IMG/VR virus record: IMGVR_UViG_3300031722_000043
Location: 1-52,148 of that record
Length of the DNA: 52,148 bases
Reading direction: 5' to 3' (one strand)
Source: a virus
In this document: one piece after another, positions 8,965 to 16,610 of the stretch
How positions within the stretch are numbered: the stretch's first letter is position 1
Layout of the letters: the number at the start of each line of letters is the position of its first letter
The notes under the pieces: model-generated
What the model saw: the letters and a program-made list of their open reading frames with translations, nothing else
The model's database searches: none
Told to the model about the DNA's origin: nothing
Program-made: the position numbers and the translations under genes

Positions 8965-9291
8965 TTAAAATTCTTCAGTGTCCCAGGCAAACGAATTCGT
9001 GATTGTAAATTTCTTTTTTGTAGGATCCCACACATAAGCATCTCCATCTTTTAGCGTGTTTGGATCAACATCTTCAAATAGATAATTGGAGAGTGGTTGC
9101 CATTTTGGAATTGAAAGTCTATGATTCCACCATGCGAAGGTTCCCAGTGAAAATATAAATGCAAACCATCCGTATTCTGCCTCTGGATATTTTGTATATA
9201 AGTCATTAATTACCTCTACCGGATCTTTTAAATATTTCAATACTGGTACTGGTACGACGGGTGTTTCTTTGTGATCGTGTTCGTGGCTCAT
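8965..9291 (-). CDS. small tail-region protein with His-rich start, ending in TEEF
   Basis: The 108-residue protein begins with a His/Glu/Asp-rich stretch (MSHEHDHKE), then a Pro/Val run, a helical segment (LYTKYPEAEYGWFAFIFSLG) and an aromatic-rich C-terminal half ending SFAWDTEEF. The F-x-x-TEEF ending is shared with the next gene. No family recognised. Located between the adaptor-like gene and the tail fibre, so probably a minor virion or assembly protein. Confidence 0.55.
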   Translation of the reverse strand: MSHEHDHKETPVVPVPVLKYLKDPVEVINDLYTKYPEAEYGWFAFIFSLGTFAWWNHRLSIPKWQPLSNYLFEDVDPNTLKDGDAYVWDPTKKKFTITNSFAWDTEEF

Positions 9292-9302
9292 ATTCTTTCG
9301 TA

Positions 9303-9947
9303 TTAAATTAATTCTATAATTCTTGCTTCAATCTTTTTGGCCGCGTCGTCTTTCTCCAGCGTGGTAAGTACGGTTGCTGCCATCAAATAGGCCAGTGCCT
9401 GGATTCCATTGTCAGCAATGTCTACATTGTCCCCCAATACAGTTACATTGGGTATGTACAATGCATTTTCAATGACGTGTGAAGTATCATCTCCTGCCTT
9501 TGGTAATGAATAGTAATACAATGCTTTCTTTAGTGTGTTATCGCTTGATATAAACTTTAGCACACATACAGGTTCATACACATTTCCTCTCAGGTATTCG
9601 TTTTTTTGTTTTGCATTGATGGCCGGAGTTTCTTCCGGTGCTGTCAGGCAGTCGGTTCTCCACCCTTTCATACGAAAAGCGGATAATGCCAGGTAATCAT
9701 CCGGAAGGATTACATAACCGGTTCCATCGGGCGGATTTACCACTTTGCCAGCATCGGTGAACGATTTGGTAATAAACCACGAGCGTGGAAGTATCTTTAA
9801 TGCCCTGCGCCAAGCGAATGGATATAAGTTTTCAATGTAAGTGGATAGTTTGGTCATGTCGGCACCTATCATGTCAGCTCCATTGATTTCTGCATCTGCT
9901 TCGTTGAGTATCTGCAATACAAGGTTTTTAAAATCCAAATTGGTCAT
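9303..9947 (-). CDS. head-tail adaptor-like protein
   Basis: The 214-residue protein opens with an alpha-helical section (residues 1-50, NLVLQILNEADAEIN... LSTYIENLYPFAWRRAL), then a GYVILPDDYLALSAFRMKGW stretch, a beta core and a C-terminal helix bundle (LAYLMAATVLTTLEKDDAAKK). The combination of N-terminal helices, a LPDDYL-like segment and a helical end is usual for podoviral adaptor or tail tubular A proteins such as T7 gp11. I assign it by this layout and by its place after the capsid gene. Moderate confidence. Confidence 0.5.
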   Translation of the reverse strand: MTNLDFKNLVLQILNEADAEINGADMIGADMTKLSTYIENLYPFAWRRALKILPRSWFITKSFTDAGKVVNPPDGTGYVILPDDYLALSAFRMKGWRTDCLTAPEETPAINAKQKNEYLRGNVYEPVCVLKFISSDNTLKKALYYYSLPKAGDDTSHVIENALYIPNVTVLGDNVDIADNGIQALAYLMAATVLTTLEKDDAAKKIEARIIELI

Positions 9948-9972
9948 GATGCTTTTGTAACAGGGTTTAAAA

Positions 9973-10000
9973 AAAGGCTGCTACGTTTGCAGCAGCCTTT
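9973..10000 (-). terminator. hairpin terminator after the 156-residue gene
   Basis: A perfect 10-bp stem, AAAGGCTGCT (9973-9982) with AGCAGCCTTT (9991-10000), around an 8-base loop and followed on the minus strand by an A/T-rich run (TTTTTTTAAACC complement). It would end or attenuate transcripts reading left from the capsid genes before the adaptor-like gene. Confidence 0.7.
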
Positions 10001-10031
10001 ATTTCTTTAAGGATATTGTTCTGATAAAAAT

Positions 10032-10502
10032 TTATTCTGCCACTTTCAGATTTGGAAACGATACACCCACTTCTTCCGCTTTTTTCAGAATGTTTGGTAT
10101 ACTGTTCAATGCCTGAAATGGCACCAAGTAAGGTTCCGAACGAAGTATTTCCTTGGCTGCCTGAAATTCGGTTACCTCGGCGTATTCTACCACTTCCGTT
10201 TTCTTTACTTCTGGTTTTACAGGTATAGCGTCACCACCGTCACCACCGTCCACCTCTTTCTTCACAACCCCTTTAGGGGCTTGGGGTCTTACAGTTCCTT
10301 CAATACAGGTTATTTTACCGGCTTCAAACTGTTTGGTCGATTCGATGGCAGATTGGATGTCTGCATCTTCAGTTTCGTAAGTTAATAACCCGTTCCGGCG
10401 TTTACTTTCAAAAGTGACTGTTTTCGATTTTCCTTTTACATCAATACGTATGGCCGACGAATTCGAAAACTGATTTTTTTGTTGATATACTTTTCTTGAC
10501 AT
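10032..10502 (-). CDS. capsid-adjacent protein with in-frame repeat insert
   Basis: The 156-residue protein has a basic beta-rich N-terminal half (about 1-75), a low-complexity centre (about 73-100) and a C-terminal helix pair (FQAAKEILRSEPYLVPFQALNSIPNILKKAEEVGV). The centre encodes RPQAPKGVVKKE from a CCCCTAAAGGGG repeat and VDGGDGGDA from a GGTGAC-type repeat; both look like insertions between two domains. No family recognised. Next to the capsid gene, so a decoration or head-completion protein is possible. Confidence 0.55.
   Translation of the reverse strand: MSRKVYQQKNQFSNSSAIRIDVKGKSKTVTFESKRRNGLLTYETEDADIQSAIESTKQFEAGKITCIEGTVRPQAPKGVVKKEVDGGDGGDAIPVKPEVKKTEVVEYAEVTEFQAAKEILRSEPYLVPFQALNSIPNILKKAEEVGVSFPNLKVAE
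10266..10290. repeat. CCCCTAAAGGGG repeat, copy 2 (in frame inside a gene)
   Basis: Codes for PQAPKG in the 156-residue capsid-adjacent protein. The same codons appear in two other genes of the window. Confidence 0.75.
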
Positions 10503-10538
10503 AATATTTTATTGTTACGTGTTTTGAATGAGGTTTTA

Positions 10539-10573
10539 AAACAAGCCACCATCTTTCTCGTGATGGCTTGTTT
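10539..10573 (-). terminator. hairpin after the major capsid gene
   Basis: AAACAAGCCA (10539-10548) pairs with TGGCTTGTTT (10564-10573), a 10-bp stem whose outer A/T pairs give a U-rich tail on either strand. It follows the capsid gene on the minus strand and probably lowers expression of the genes downstream relative to capsid protein. Confidence 0.6.
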
Positions 10574-10583
10574 CTTTTTCTTA

Positions 10584-10608
10584 TCCCCCTTTAGGGGTTA
10601 GGGGTTCT
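10584..10608. repeat. CCCCTAAAGGGG repeat, copy 3 (capsid gene stop)
   Basis: Lies directly after the capsid reading frame and ends at its stop codon, as several other copies do with their genes. Confidence 0.7.
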
Positions 10609-11999
10609 TAGAGAATTACTCTACAATGTGCATCTTTATTGGCAAGTATAAAGCAGTTTTCTTCCACGATAGCCTGACCGGTCGAATCTGCCTTTTGCAT
10701 TTTCTTGTTGTCAATTGGAATAGACTCCATGCCGTAATTATACTCGAATGCATATTTGTGGTCAATCAGGAACCCGCAATTGCTCATACCAATATCATCA
10801 AGCGATGGATCGTCGGCAAAGAGTATCTTTTTACCTCCAAAGAAGTTGACAGCCGTAAAGTTGATGTTGAGTTCTTTATCGCGGTATGTTTCACCCAATA
10901 GGGAAGGATTCGCAAAAATAACTTTCTGGAATGCTGCGCTCAATTCGCTACCCATGGCCAGGTACTTTTCATTACTGGATCTGTTACCGGTAAAAACGTA
11001 TTTTCCAAAGTCAATAATAGCGTCAATGTCGATCACTCCGTTAAAGTCATGTTCCCGACCGGCCTGTGTCCAGACTCCTTCATGGAAGTAAGCCAGTTCT
11101 TCGGTATCGTCGTTGTATTTGGTCGAGAAGCGTCCGGATCCTGATACACCTAACCAAAAGTCCGGCATACTTGTACGGGTCTTTTCCGCAACGGCCATTT
11201 CCATCATGTCCCTATCATCCCATTTCACTTCCTTGGTTGCTGAGTTAAACCAACCCGATACACCAAATTCAATGATATTTTTCTGAATGAAATAATCTCC
11301 CGGAGTTGGCAGGATATTTACCGGTTCGGTACGTATCTGCGTTTCTGTACCGGTTCGAAGTCCGCGTAAGGCTTTTGTATTTAATGCCAGGGATGGAATA
11401 GTAATGGTTCCCGTTACTGATTTTCCGTTGATAGGTTTTAAAATCGGTGCTTTGTTATCGTCTTTTCCTACTACGTAACATACCAGGCAGTGACCATCAC
11501 TGGTAACACCGTCGGATTTATATCCTGTTATATTTGGGAAAAATACGGTTTCATTAATAGCAAATGATTTATTAGAAACTCCAAAATCAACAACGGCTTG
11601 TTCTTGTGCTGATTCTGCATAGGCTGTAGCTACTGTGGCACTGATGGATACTGATTCAGCCGAATACACCACCACTTTATGATCTTTTGTTTTTTTCTTA
11701 ATCTTAAAGTTTTGACCCAGTAAGGACCTGGTGACGTAATCATACGGTGCAATCTTAATGACCTCCTGATGAATGGTACGGGTTAATAGATGGGGTGAGT
11801 CGGTTAATGCCTGGTCAAGGGTTACAAATCCTTCTCCTGCAACACCACCTTCTCCTCCGGGTGCTCCTAATGCCACGGCTGCTGCCGGTGCATCCGCAAA
11901 TACGGCTCCCACTCCGGTTACTCCGAAAAGCGTACAAGCCAACATGATGGCGAACAAAAATAGTCCGCTGCTGCTAAATTTTACAAATAACTTTTTCAT
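10608..11999 (-). CDS. major capsid protein with signal-peptide-like N-terminus
   Basis: The 463-residue protein follows the scaffold gene and has the expected size of a major capsid protein: a long N-terminal arm, a FPNITGYKSDG region, DYFIQKNIIEFGVSGW, a helix with EMAVAEKTRTSMPDF, an insertion-like beta region and a LLGETYRDKELNINFTAVNFFGGKKILFADDPSL section typical of phage capsid subunits of this group. Unusually, residues 1-36 look like a secretion signal: MKK, a hydrophobic run (SGLFLFAIMLACTLFGVTGV) and small residues around AVFADA. No alternative start would remove it all. It may be a cleaved delta-like domain or a mis-imported leader. Terminators follow at 10573 and 10000. Confidence 0.75.
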   Translation of the reverse strand: MKKLFVKFSSSGLFLFAIMLACTLFGVTGVGAVFADAPAAAVALGAPGGEGGVAGEGFVTLDQALTDSPHLLTRTIHQEVIKIAPYDYVTRSLLGQNFKIKKKTKDHKVVVYSAESVSISATVATAYAESAQEQAVVDFGVSNKSFAINETVFFPNITGYKSDGVTSDGHCLVCYVVGKDDNKAPILKPINGKSVTGTITIPSLALNTKALRGLRTGTETQIRTEPVNILPTPGDYFIQKNIIEFGVSGWFNSATKEVKWDDRDMMEMAVAEKTRTSMPDFWLGVSGSGRFSTKYNDDTEELAYFHEGVWTQAGREHDFNGVIDIDAIIDFGKYVFTGNRSSNEKYLAMGSELSAAFQKVIFANPSLLGETYRDKELNINFTAVNFFGGKKILFADDPSLDDIGMSNCGFLIDHKYAFEYNYGMESIPIDNKKMQKADSTGQAIVEENCFILANKDAHCRVIL

Positions 12000-12073
12000 A
12001 CTCTTTTTTGATTTTAAATTTATTTTTGTTTTCTACCTACTACTTAGTATTAATTTTCTTTTTTAATCATCTT

Positions 12074-12105
12074 AGTCAAATGAATCACATGAATCACAGT
12101 TCAGA
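12074..12105. repeat. dispersed GTCTGAACTGTGATT-type repeat, copy 1
   Basis: Plus strand TGAATCACATGAATCACAGT then TCAGACA. Two tandem units of TGAATCACA followed by GTTCAGAC. Related copies lie near 16916 and 45786, always between genes. Confidence 0.6.
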
Positions 12106-12108
12106 CAT

Positions 12109-12918
12109 CTATTTCTTTACTTCCAGCCTCTGACTATACGGAACATACGACGCTTCGTCATTCATTACCGGCGCAATCTTTTTATTTTTCGCTTGCTGTT
12201 TCGAACCATTAAGATCCGGTAGTGGTGCTTCTGGTTTTCCACCGCCACTTTTCATTTCGTCAATGGTCTTGTTTTTTATGGCCAATGCTTCAGCTTCACT
12301 CAATGCCTGTTTGTCCTGGTCGTAATCAATCATCTTGAATACTCCGTCAATCACTTCCGTGGTAATGTCCCAATTCATAAAGGCATCACTTAAATCTAGT
12401 ATGATGTCGTTTATCTTCTGAGTCGTGGCATCGTCCAGGCTGTTATCTTCGCCGTATTTTTTCAGATTGGCTTTGTACGCTTCAAAGTTTTGTTTCAGTT
12501 GGTTGAAACCGCTGGAGTATTCATCCTGTCCTTTTTTCAGGTTCTCGGTTCCTTCTTCGTCCAACTGATCAATCACGTTGCCAAATATCTTTCCCAGGGC
12601 ATAAAGTGGTTTTTCTCCACTCCCCACCATGGCAATGAATTTGGCAAAACGTGGATCTTGTGATATGGCTTCTGCCAACTTCTCATTCGCTCCGTTCAGG
12701 GTGTCGTATTTTCCGCGCAATTCGTCGCGTTCTCCCATTCCTTTGTGACCAAAATCAAACAACGATTCGTCATCCGGTTCATCCGTTGTTTCCGGATTCT
12801 GCGTCTTGTATAAAGCCAACATGGCAGCGCGTCCTTTTGGTGCCATCATTTCTGCACCTTGTGATGCGTTCTCACCTGGTAGAGGGGTGGTTGGTGTTTT
12901 TGTTTCTTCGACGATCAT
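12109..12918 (-). CDS. capsid scaffolding protein
   Basis: The 269-residue protein is acidic, highly helical and without hydrophobic core segments: an unstructured N-terminus (residues 1-60, with TPTTPLPGENA), a long helical middle (about 65-215) and a basic, probably flexible C-terminus (QQAKNKKIAPV... QRLEVKK). This composition, the length and the place directly upstream of the capsid gene are those of a podoviral scaffold. The basic end would bind the capsid subunit. First gene of the minus-strand block, reading from the module at 12944-13000. Confidence 0.75.
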   Translation of the reverse strand: MIVEETKTPTTPLPGENASQGAEMMAPKGRAAMLALYKTQNPETTDEPDDESLFDFGHKGMGERDELRGKYDTLNGANEKLAEAISQDPRFAKFIAMVGSGEKPLYALGKIFGNVIDQLDEEGTENLKKGQDEYSSGFNQLKQNFEAYKANLKKYGEDNSLDDATTQKINDIILDLSDAFMNWDITTEVIDGVFKMIDYDQDKQALSEAEALAIKNKTIDEMKSGGGKPEAPLPDLNGSKQQAKNKKIAPVMNDEASYVPYSQRLEVKK

Positions 12919-12943
12919 ATTTTTTGTATTTTAATTTGACTTT

Positions 12944-13000
12944 CTAAAAGTGATACAAATGAATAATTTTTTTTGATTTATTATTGCCCGTAATGATAAT
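12944..13000 (-). promoter_or_regulatory. putative late promoter module of the scaffold operon
   Basis: On the minus strand ATTATCATTACGGGCAA (13000-12984) is followed after exactly 24 bases by TTTGTATCACTTTTAG. The same two elements with the same 24-base spacing occur upstream of the portal gene (41180-41235). The pair precedes the two structural operons only, as far as I can see. No match to the usual Bacteroidota TTTG / TAnnTTTG promoter at both sites, so a phage-specific activator or sigma factor is possible. Confidence 0.55.
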
Positions 13001-13043
13001 TAGAATTAATTTATTATTTTTGTAGCATTAAAACTACTAATGT

Positions 13044-13361
13044 ATGAAAGATACTACCAAACAAACCGAACATGTATTCCATTTATGGGATGTGGCTAAT
13101 CTTACTATTCCGCAGATTGGTGCCCAAAAAATTCCCGGTTCTTTATCCATTAAAACAATCCGAAATATTGTATACGGTGGTCCCCAACGGTTCAAATCCG
13201 AATATCATCACACAATACAGAAAATTTTCCGTCTTAAATTCCTCGAACTTCAGAATGTAAACAAGGCAATCTGGTTTACCTACGAAAACCAACCTGATAC
13301 AACCATCTCAGCAATAACTGTCCGCCGAATGATCAATAAAAAAATCAGGAGGAAAAAATAA
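13044..13361 (+). CDS. small basic protein, function unknown
   Basis: The 105-residue protein is basic (C-terminal RRMINKKIRRKK) with two predicted helical pairs: residues 17-45 (NLTIPQIGAQKIPGSLSIKTIRNIVYGG) look like an HTH and the second half repeats a similar pattern with TTISAITVRRMINKK. It may bind DNA. First gene of the plus-strand block that is divergent from the scaffold operon; the next gene starts one base after its stop. Family not recognised. Confidence 0.55.
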   Translation: MKDTTKQTEHVFHLWDVANLTIPQIGAQKIPGSLSIKTIRNIVYGGPQRFKSEYHHTIQKIFRLKFLELQNVNKAIWFTYENQPDTTISAITVRRMINKKIRRKK

Positions 13362-13362
13362 C

Positions 13363-13569
13363 ATGGAAAAATTGGCAAGCGAACTGATTTTTATCAGCCA
13401 GATTAAACGCGATGGCAGTGGAGTGACTAAAGTAAAAAAGAGGTATTTAAAATCTATGCTCGAAAATAAACTGATGAAAGATCAGCCTTTTTATCTCAGG
13501 TGCCTATCCATGACCGAAAACACCTATATAGCTTTTAATTTTAATGCATTTGTGGTTCGATTAAAGTAG
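13363..13569 (+). CDS. small hypothetical protein
   Basis: The 68-residue protein has a basic N-terminal half (IKRDGSGVTKVKKRYLKS) and a beta-rich end (YLRCLSMTENTYIAFNFNAFVVRL). Starts one base after the preceding gene, probably in one operon. No recognisable domain. Confidence 0.45.
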   Translation: MEKLASELIFISQIKRDGSGVTKVKKRYLKSMLENKLMKDQPFYLRCLSMTENTYIAFNFNAFVVRLK

Positions 13570-13614
13570 TTATTGGTTAGAGTCTCGTTTTATCTTACAT
13601 TTAATAATTGTAGT

Positions 13615-14013
13615 ATGGCATTTTCAAAACAACAACGAATAGAAGTACATTCAAAATTAAATGGTAGATGTGCTTATTGTGGAGTTGAGATTCCTATAAA
13701 AGATATGCAGGTTGATCATATCATCCCACAAAGAAATTTTATTCAACACATAAAGAATAAATGGAGAATACCTCCATTTTTAAATCATCTTAGTGAATTT
13801 GATTTAAACCACATTGACAATTTGCATCCTGCTTGTAGAGTTTGTAATAATTGGAAAAAGGATTTTGATTTGGAACTCTTTCGTCGGGAAATTTCAGAGC
13901 AAATTAAAAGACTTAATTCTTATAGCGCAAATTATCGTTTCGCGAAAAAATATGGTCTTATTCATGAAAACTTAGTGCCAATACGTTTCTTTTTTGAAAA
14001 TCTATCCTTATGA
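13615..14013 (+). CDS. HNH endonuclease
   Basis: I use the ATG at 13615 (MAFSKQQRIEVH); the frame is open back to 13573 but the extra residues look unlike protein. The 132-residue enzyme has an N-terminal Zn pair CAYC (19-22), the core DHIIPQ (34-39), an asparagine-rich NHIDNLHPACRVCNNWK stretch (about 66-82) holding the second CxxC pair, and a helical tail. These are the beta-beta-alpha metal motif residues of HNH nucleases. Free-standing phage HNH proteins may aid packaging (as partners of TerL), home, or cut host DNA; the context does not decide. Ends in a 4-base overlap with the rhomboid gene. Confidence 0.85.
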   Translation: MAFSKQQRIEVHSKLNGRCAYCGVEIPIKDMQVDHIIPQRNFIQHIKNKWRIPPFLNHLSEFDLNHIDNLHPACRVCNNWKKDFDLELFRREISEQIKRLNSYSANYRFAKKYGLIHENLVPIRFFFENLSL

Positions 14014-14519
14014 AATACTTCATTCTCCTTTCGTTCTTCCTTGTCTATTGCTTCTTTGGCCTGGAACTTGGTTACTCCGCAACACTCCCGGTATGGAAAC
14101 ACATAACCTACATGTTCCAACATGCCAGTCTTATGCATCTTCTTATTAACTCGTTTTCTTTTTTTGTTTTCTTTAGTGCCTTAATCCGGCACTATCCACC
14201 GTGGCGCATTGCATTACTTAGTTTCTCTGTGGGGTTTGCAGCTTCTTTCTTTTGTACCTATTCACAAGTGGTGGTAGGTGCCAGTGGTGTTATCTATGCT
14301 ATGATAGGAATGTACTTCTTTTTGGTGACGATCGGCCGTGTCAGGTTCCAAAACAAAACGTCCCTGATTGTCTCCATTGTTTCGGTTCTCACTTTTCTAA
14401 CCATTAGCTTTCTCAAACATAACAGTGCCGGGATGCTTCATTTGCTTTGTTTGCTTTCCGGTTACCTGGGTTCGTTCCTATTGTCCTTATTATCTCCAAA
14501 ACATCAAACTATAAACTAA
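14010..14519 (+). CDS. rhomboid-family intramembrane serine protease
   Basis: The 169-residue protein is a minimal six-span rhomboid. The TM2 signature is H38-A-S-L-M-H43-L-L-I-N47, exactly the HxxxxHxxxN of the family; the catalytic serine lies in GASG (Ser92) at the start of TM4; the catalytic histidine is His144 in NSAGMLHLLCLLSGYLGS of TM6. All active-site residues are present, so it should cut within a membrane helix of some substrate. It overlaps the HNH gene by four bases and is followed one base later by a small gene. A phage rhomboid is rare and its substrate is not evident here. Confidence 0.85.
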   Translation: MKYFILLSFFLVYCFFGLELGYSATLPVWKHITYMFQHASLMHLLINSFSFFVFFSALIRHYPPWRIALLSFSVGFAASFFCTYSQVVVGASGVIYAMIGMYFFLVTIGRVRFQNKTSLIVSIVSVLTFLTISFLKHNSAGMLHLLCLLSGYLGSFLLSLLSPKHQTIN

Positions 14520-14520
14520 T

Positions 14521-14739
14521 ATGTCACCCAACCAAAAAGGCGAAGAATTAATTCAAAAATTCAAATCTGTCTTACTTATGCCTGCGTGTTCAAATTATGC
14601 AGAATTAGAAGGATATCAACATCAAACTGCAATATCATGCGTGTTAGTTTGTATTAAGGAAATGTTCACTAATAATTTAAGTAGCGATGAAGTCATATAC
14701 TGGACTAAAGTATTATTATATGTTTCAGAATCGCGATAA
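14521..14739 (+). CDS. small helical hypothetical protein
   Basis: The 72-residue protein resembles in pattern a small protein family common in Bacteroidota phages: a start like MSPNQKGEELIQKFKS, a central Ala/Cys-containing helix (HQTAISCVLVCIKEMF), then a YWTKVLLYVSES end. Function unknown. It begins one base after the rhomboid stop. Confidence 0.5.
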   Translation: MSPNQKGEELIQKFKSVLLMPACSNYAELEGYQHQTAISCVLVCIKEMFTNNLSSDEVIYWTKVLLYVSESR

Positions 14740-14786
14740 TTCTACACTACTGACTACCATCAACTTACTATAAAATTTAAACTATC

Positions 14787-15236
14787 ATGAATCTACCATC
14801 TCCATACCGCGCAAAACGCAAATACTCCAACGAATGGGTTTACGGTTTCTATGCCTGTAAAACCATCATGAACAAACACTTCATCCTTCAGGAAGAAATG
14901 CAACCCTATTGCCGGGATACAATACTAAATGAAATTGAAGTACTCCCCGAAACTGTTGGCCAGCTCCGGCATGTAAACAAACACGGATCCTACTACGATG
15001 GCGACGTGTATTATCATGCCGGTTTTGGTTTCGAAACCGTTTCCGAAATATGTGAACTGCAATTCGCGCTGGCAAGTGGTAACGATTATGATATTGGCGA
15101 AATAAAAGGAAATGTACACGATAATCCGGATATAGTCAATAACTCTGAAATTTCTTTCTCTGAATCTTCTAAGGTTCTTTATAAAGCTGCTTCACAAAAA
15201 TTTGTTCGTAAATTTCTAAACGTCTTTAATAAATAA
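14787..15236 (+). CDS. hypothetical protein
   Basis: The 149-residue protein has no domain I can name. It has an aromatic-rich N-terminal half (residues 1-75: NEWVYGFYACKTIM, YYDGDVYYHAGFGFETV) that looks like a beta structure, and a polar C-terminal part ending with a basic helix. It is in the same plus-strand run with four bases to the next gene. A bottom-strand open frame in the same place is antisense to it and lacks support. Confidence 0.45.
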   Translation: MNLPSPYRAKRKYSNEWVYGFYACKTIMNKHFILQEEMQPYCRDTILNEIEVLPETVGQLRHVNKHGSYYDGDVYYHAGFGFETVSEICELQFALASGNDYDIGEIKGNVHDNPDIVNNSEISFSESSKVLYKAASQKFVRKFLNVFNK

Positions 15237-15240
15237 CAAC

Positions 15241-15603
15241 ATGGAAAATCAAACCGAATCACAAAAAATTATTTATGCTCTTTCTAAAAATATTAAAGAC
15301 CTGATGTTGTCAGGTAACTTTAAAGTTATTGGTGTCTTTTTACAACCTCCCGGAGGAATAGTGGTTTACGACATAGATGTAGATGGCATATGTTTAAGTA
15401 TTCCTATTTCTGGAAACAACATGTCTTTTTATAATTTCCCACCGGATAAATTAATGCCTGTTTTTTCATCTGAAGAAGTAAAAATTGTAATTGATTTTAT
15501 ATTGAAAGGTGGTATTAAGTGTGCCATTGATTCTCTTAAATTGCAAATTGAATCAGATAAAACACATCTTGAATCTTTACTTAATCTCTATAATTCAAAA
15601 TAA
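15241..15603 (+). CDS. hypothetical protein
   Basis: The 120-residue protein begins MENQTESQKI and shows a beta sandwich-like pattern (residues 25-65: VIGVFLQPPGGIVVYDIDVDGICLSIP) followed by two helices. The start MENQ is shared with the next gene, possibly a duplicated translation start region. No known family. Confidence 0.45.
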   Translation: MENQTESQKIIYALSKNIKDLMLSGNFKVIGVFLQPPGGIVVYDIDVDGICLSIPISGNNMSFYNFPPDKLMPVFSSEEVKIVIDFILKGGIKCAIDSLKLQIESDKTHLESLLNLYNSK

Positions 15604-15610
15604 CAATGTT

Positions 15611-15880
15611 ATGGAAAATCAAAATGGATCAATACAAATTGATAAACAAAAAGTTATTGAACAGATGACTAAAATAGCATATGGTGATCGTATTGCTATT
15701 AGTGTATTCTCAAATAGTGAATTGGATAAAAATGTAAATCTTAATCTTGTTAAGCTATTGGCAGATAGAGCAACAATATGCCAGCATTATATTCTAACTC
15801 CACGTATTGATAGTAAAGAAAATACAATAGAATTATTCGAAAGCTATAATGAACAAATCAAACAAATCTTAGGATTATGA
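15611..15880 (+). CDS. small hypothetical protein
   Basis: I place the start at the ATG at 15611 (MENQNGSIQIDKQKV, 89 residues); the frame also reads back through the end of the previous gene but that part is overlap. The protein is mixed helical with no motif recognised. It overlaps the next gene by four bases at its stop. Confidence 0.45.
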   Translation: MENQNGSIQIDKQKVIEQMTKIAYGDRIAISVFSNSELDKNVNLNLVKLLADRATICQHYILTPRIDSKENTIELFESYNEQIKQILGL

Positions 15881-16260
15881 AAATTCCAAAAACCATTAAA
15901 ATTCCACGTAAACTTAAAAAAGAGTTGAAGAAAGGTTTTGAAAGTAAAGCTCACCATAGCACCCCAAACTTTTCAAGTGATCCTACCAAGGTGTCGGTGA
16001 GTAGTTTATTTCATTACACCTATCATGGGAGTAATACAAAATCATTCTTTCGATTATGCCGTTTAATGCGTAAGGAAGAAAAACGGATCTGGAAAACGTT
16101 TTCGGAAACAGTATGGAATCAGAATAAACAACAACGATACGTTATTGGATTCGATCCTGTATCCAATGGTGAAATTTCCGATTATAATTTTATAAATATA
16201 ATCTCACCTTCATCTATATGGCCCAAACGTCCCCAATTCAATAACCAATGTGCAGATTAA
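15877..16260 (+). CDS. basic hypothetical protein
   Basis: The 127-residue protein starts with a strongly basic stretch (KIPKTIKIPRKLKKELKKGFESKAHH) and continues with a mixed domain (FRLCRLMRKEEKRIWKTF, then YVIGFDPVSNG). A nucleic-acid binding role is possible. Its end overlaps the RusA-like gene start by 13 bases. Confidence 0.45.
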   Translation: MKIPKTIKIPRKLKKELKKGFESKAHHSTPNFSSDPTKVSVSSLFHYTYHGSNTKSFFRLCRLMRKEEKRIWKTFSETVWNQNKQQRYVIGFDPVSNGEISDYNFINIISPSSIWPKRPQFNNQCAD

Positions 16261-16601
16261 ATGAAAAACCACTATCCGTAAATGATGCCTGGAAAGGAAA
16301 ACGGTATAAAACGGATGAATATAAACTATATCAAACTAAGCTCCTTTGGTTATTGCCTAAGAAGATTGATATTCCGGATCCACCATTTGAAATCTATTTC
16401 AAGTTTGGATTTAGTTCCACATTATCTGATTGGGATAATCCTGTAAAACCATTGCAGGATATTCTTTCTAAAAAATATGGATTTAATGATAAGCTTATCA
16501 GGCGTGGTATTGTCGATACTGAAATTGTACCAATAGGAAAAGAATATTTTGAATTTGAATTAAAAACTTTAAAAAAAACCTCTCACTGTACAGGTAAGTG
16601 A
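16248..16601 (+). CDS. rusA: RusA-like Holliday junction resolvase
   Basis: The 117-residue protein has the RusA pattern: the N-terminal PLSVNDAWKGKRYKT segment, and a DWDNPVKPLQDIL...FNDKLI segment (about 60-85) that holds the acidic residues of the family (Asp-x-Asp-Asn then a late Asp). RusA dimers cut four-way junctions during phage recombination or packaging. It overlaps the preceding gene by 13 bases. A related ERF/endonuclease role is possible but the DxDN-type motif favours RusA. Confidence 0.75.
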   Translation: MCRLNEKPLSVNDAWKGKRYKTDEYKLYQTKLLWLLPKKIDIPDPPFEIYFKFGFSSTLSDWDNPVKPLQDILSKKYGFNDKLIRRGIVDTEIVPIGKEYFEFELKTLKKTSHCTGK

Positions 16602-16610
16602 TATTGAATT

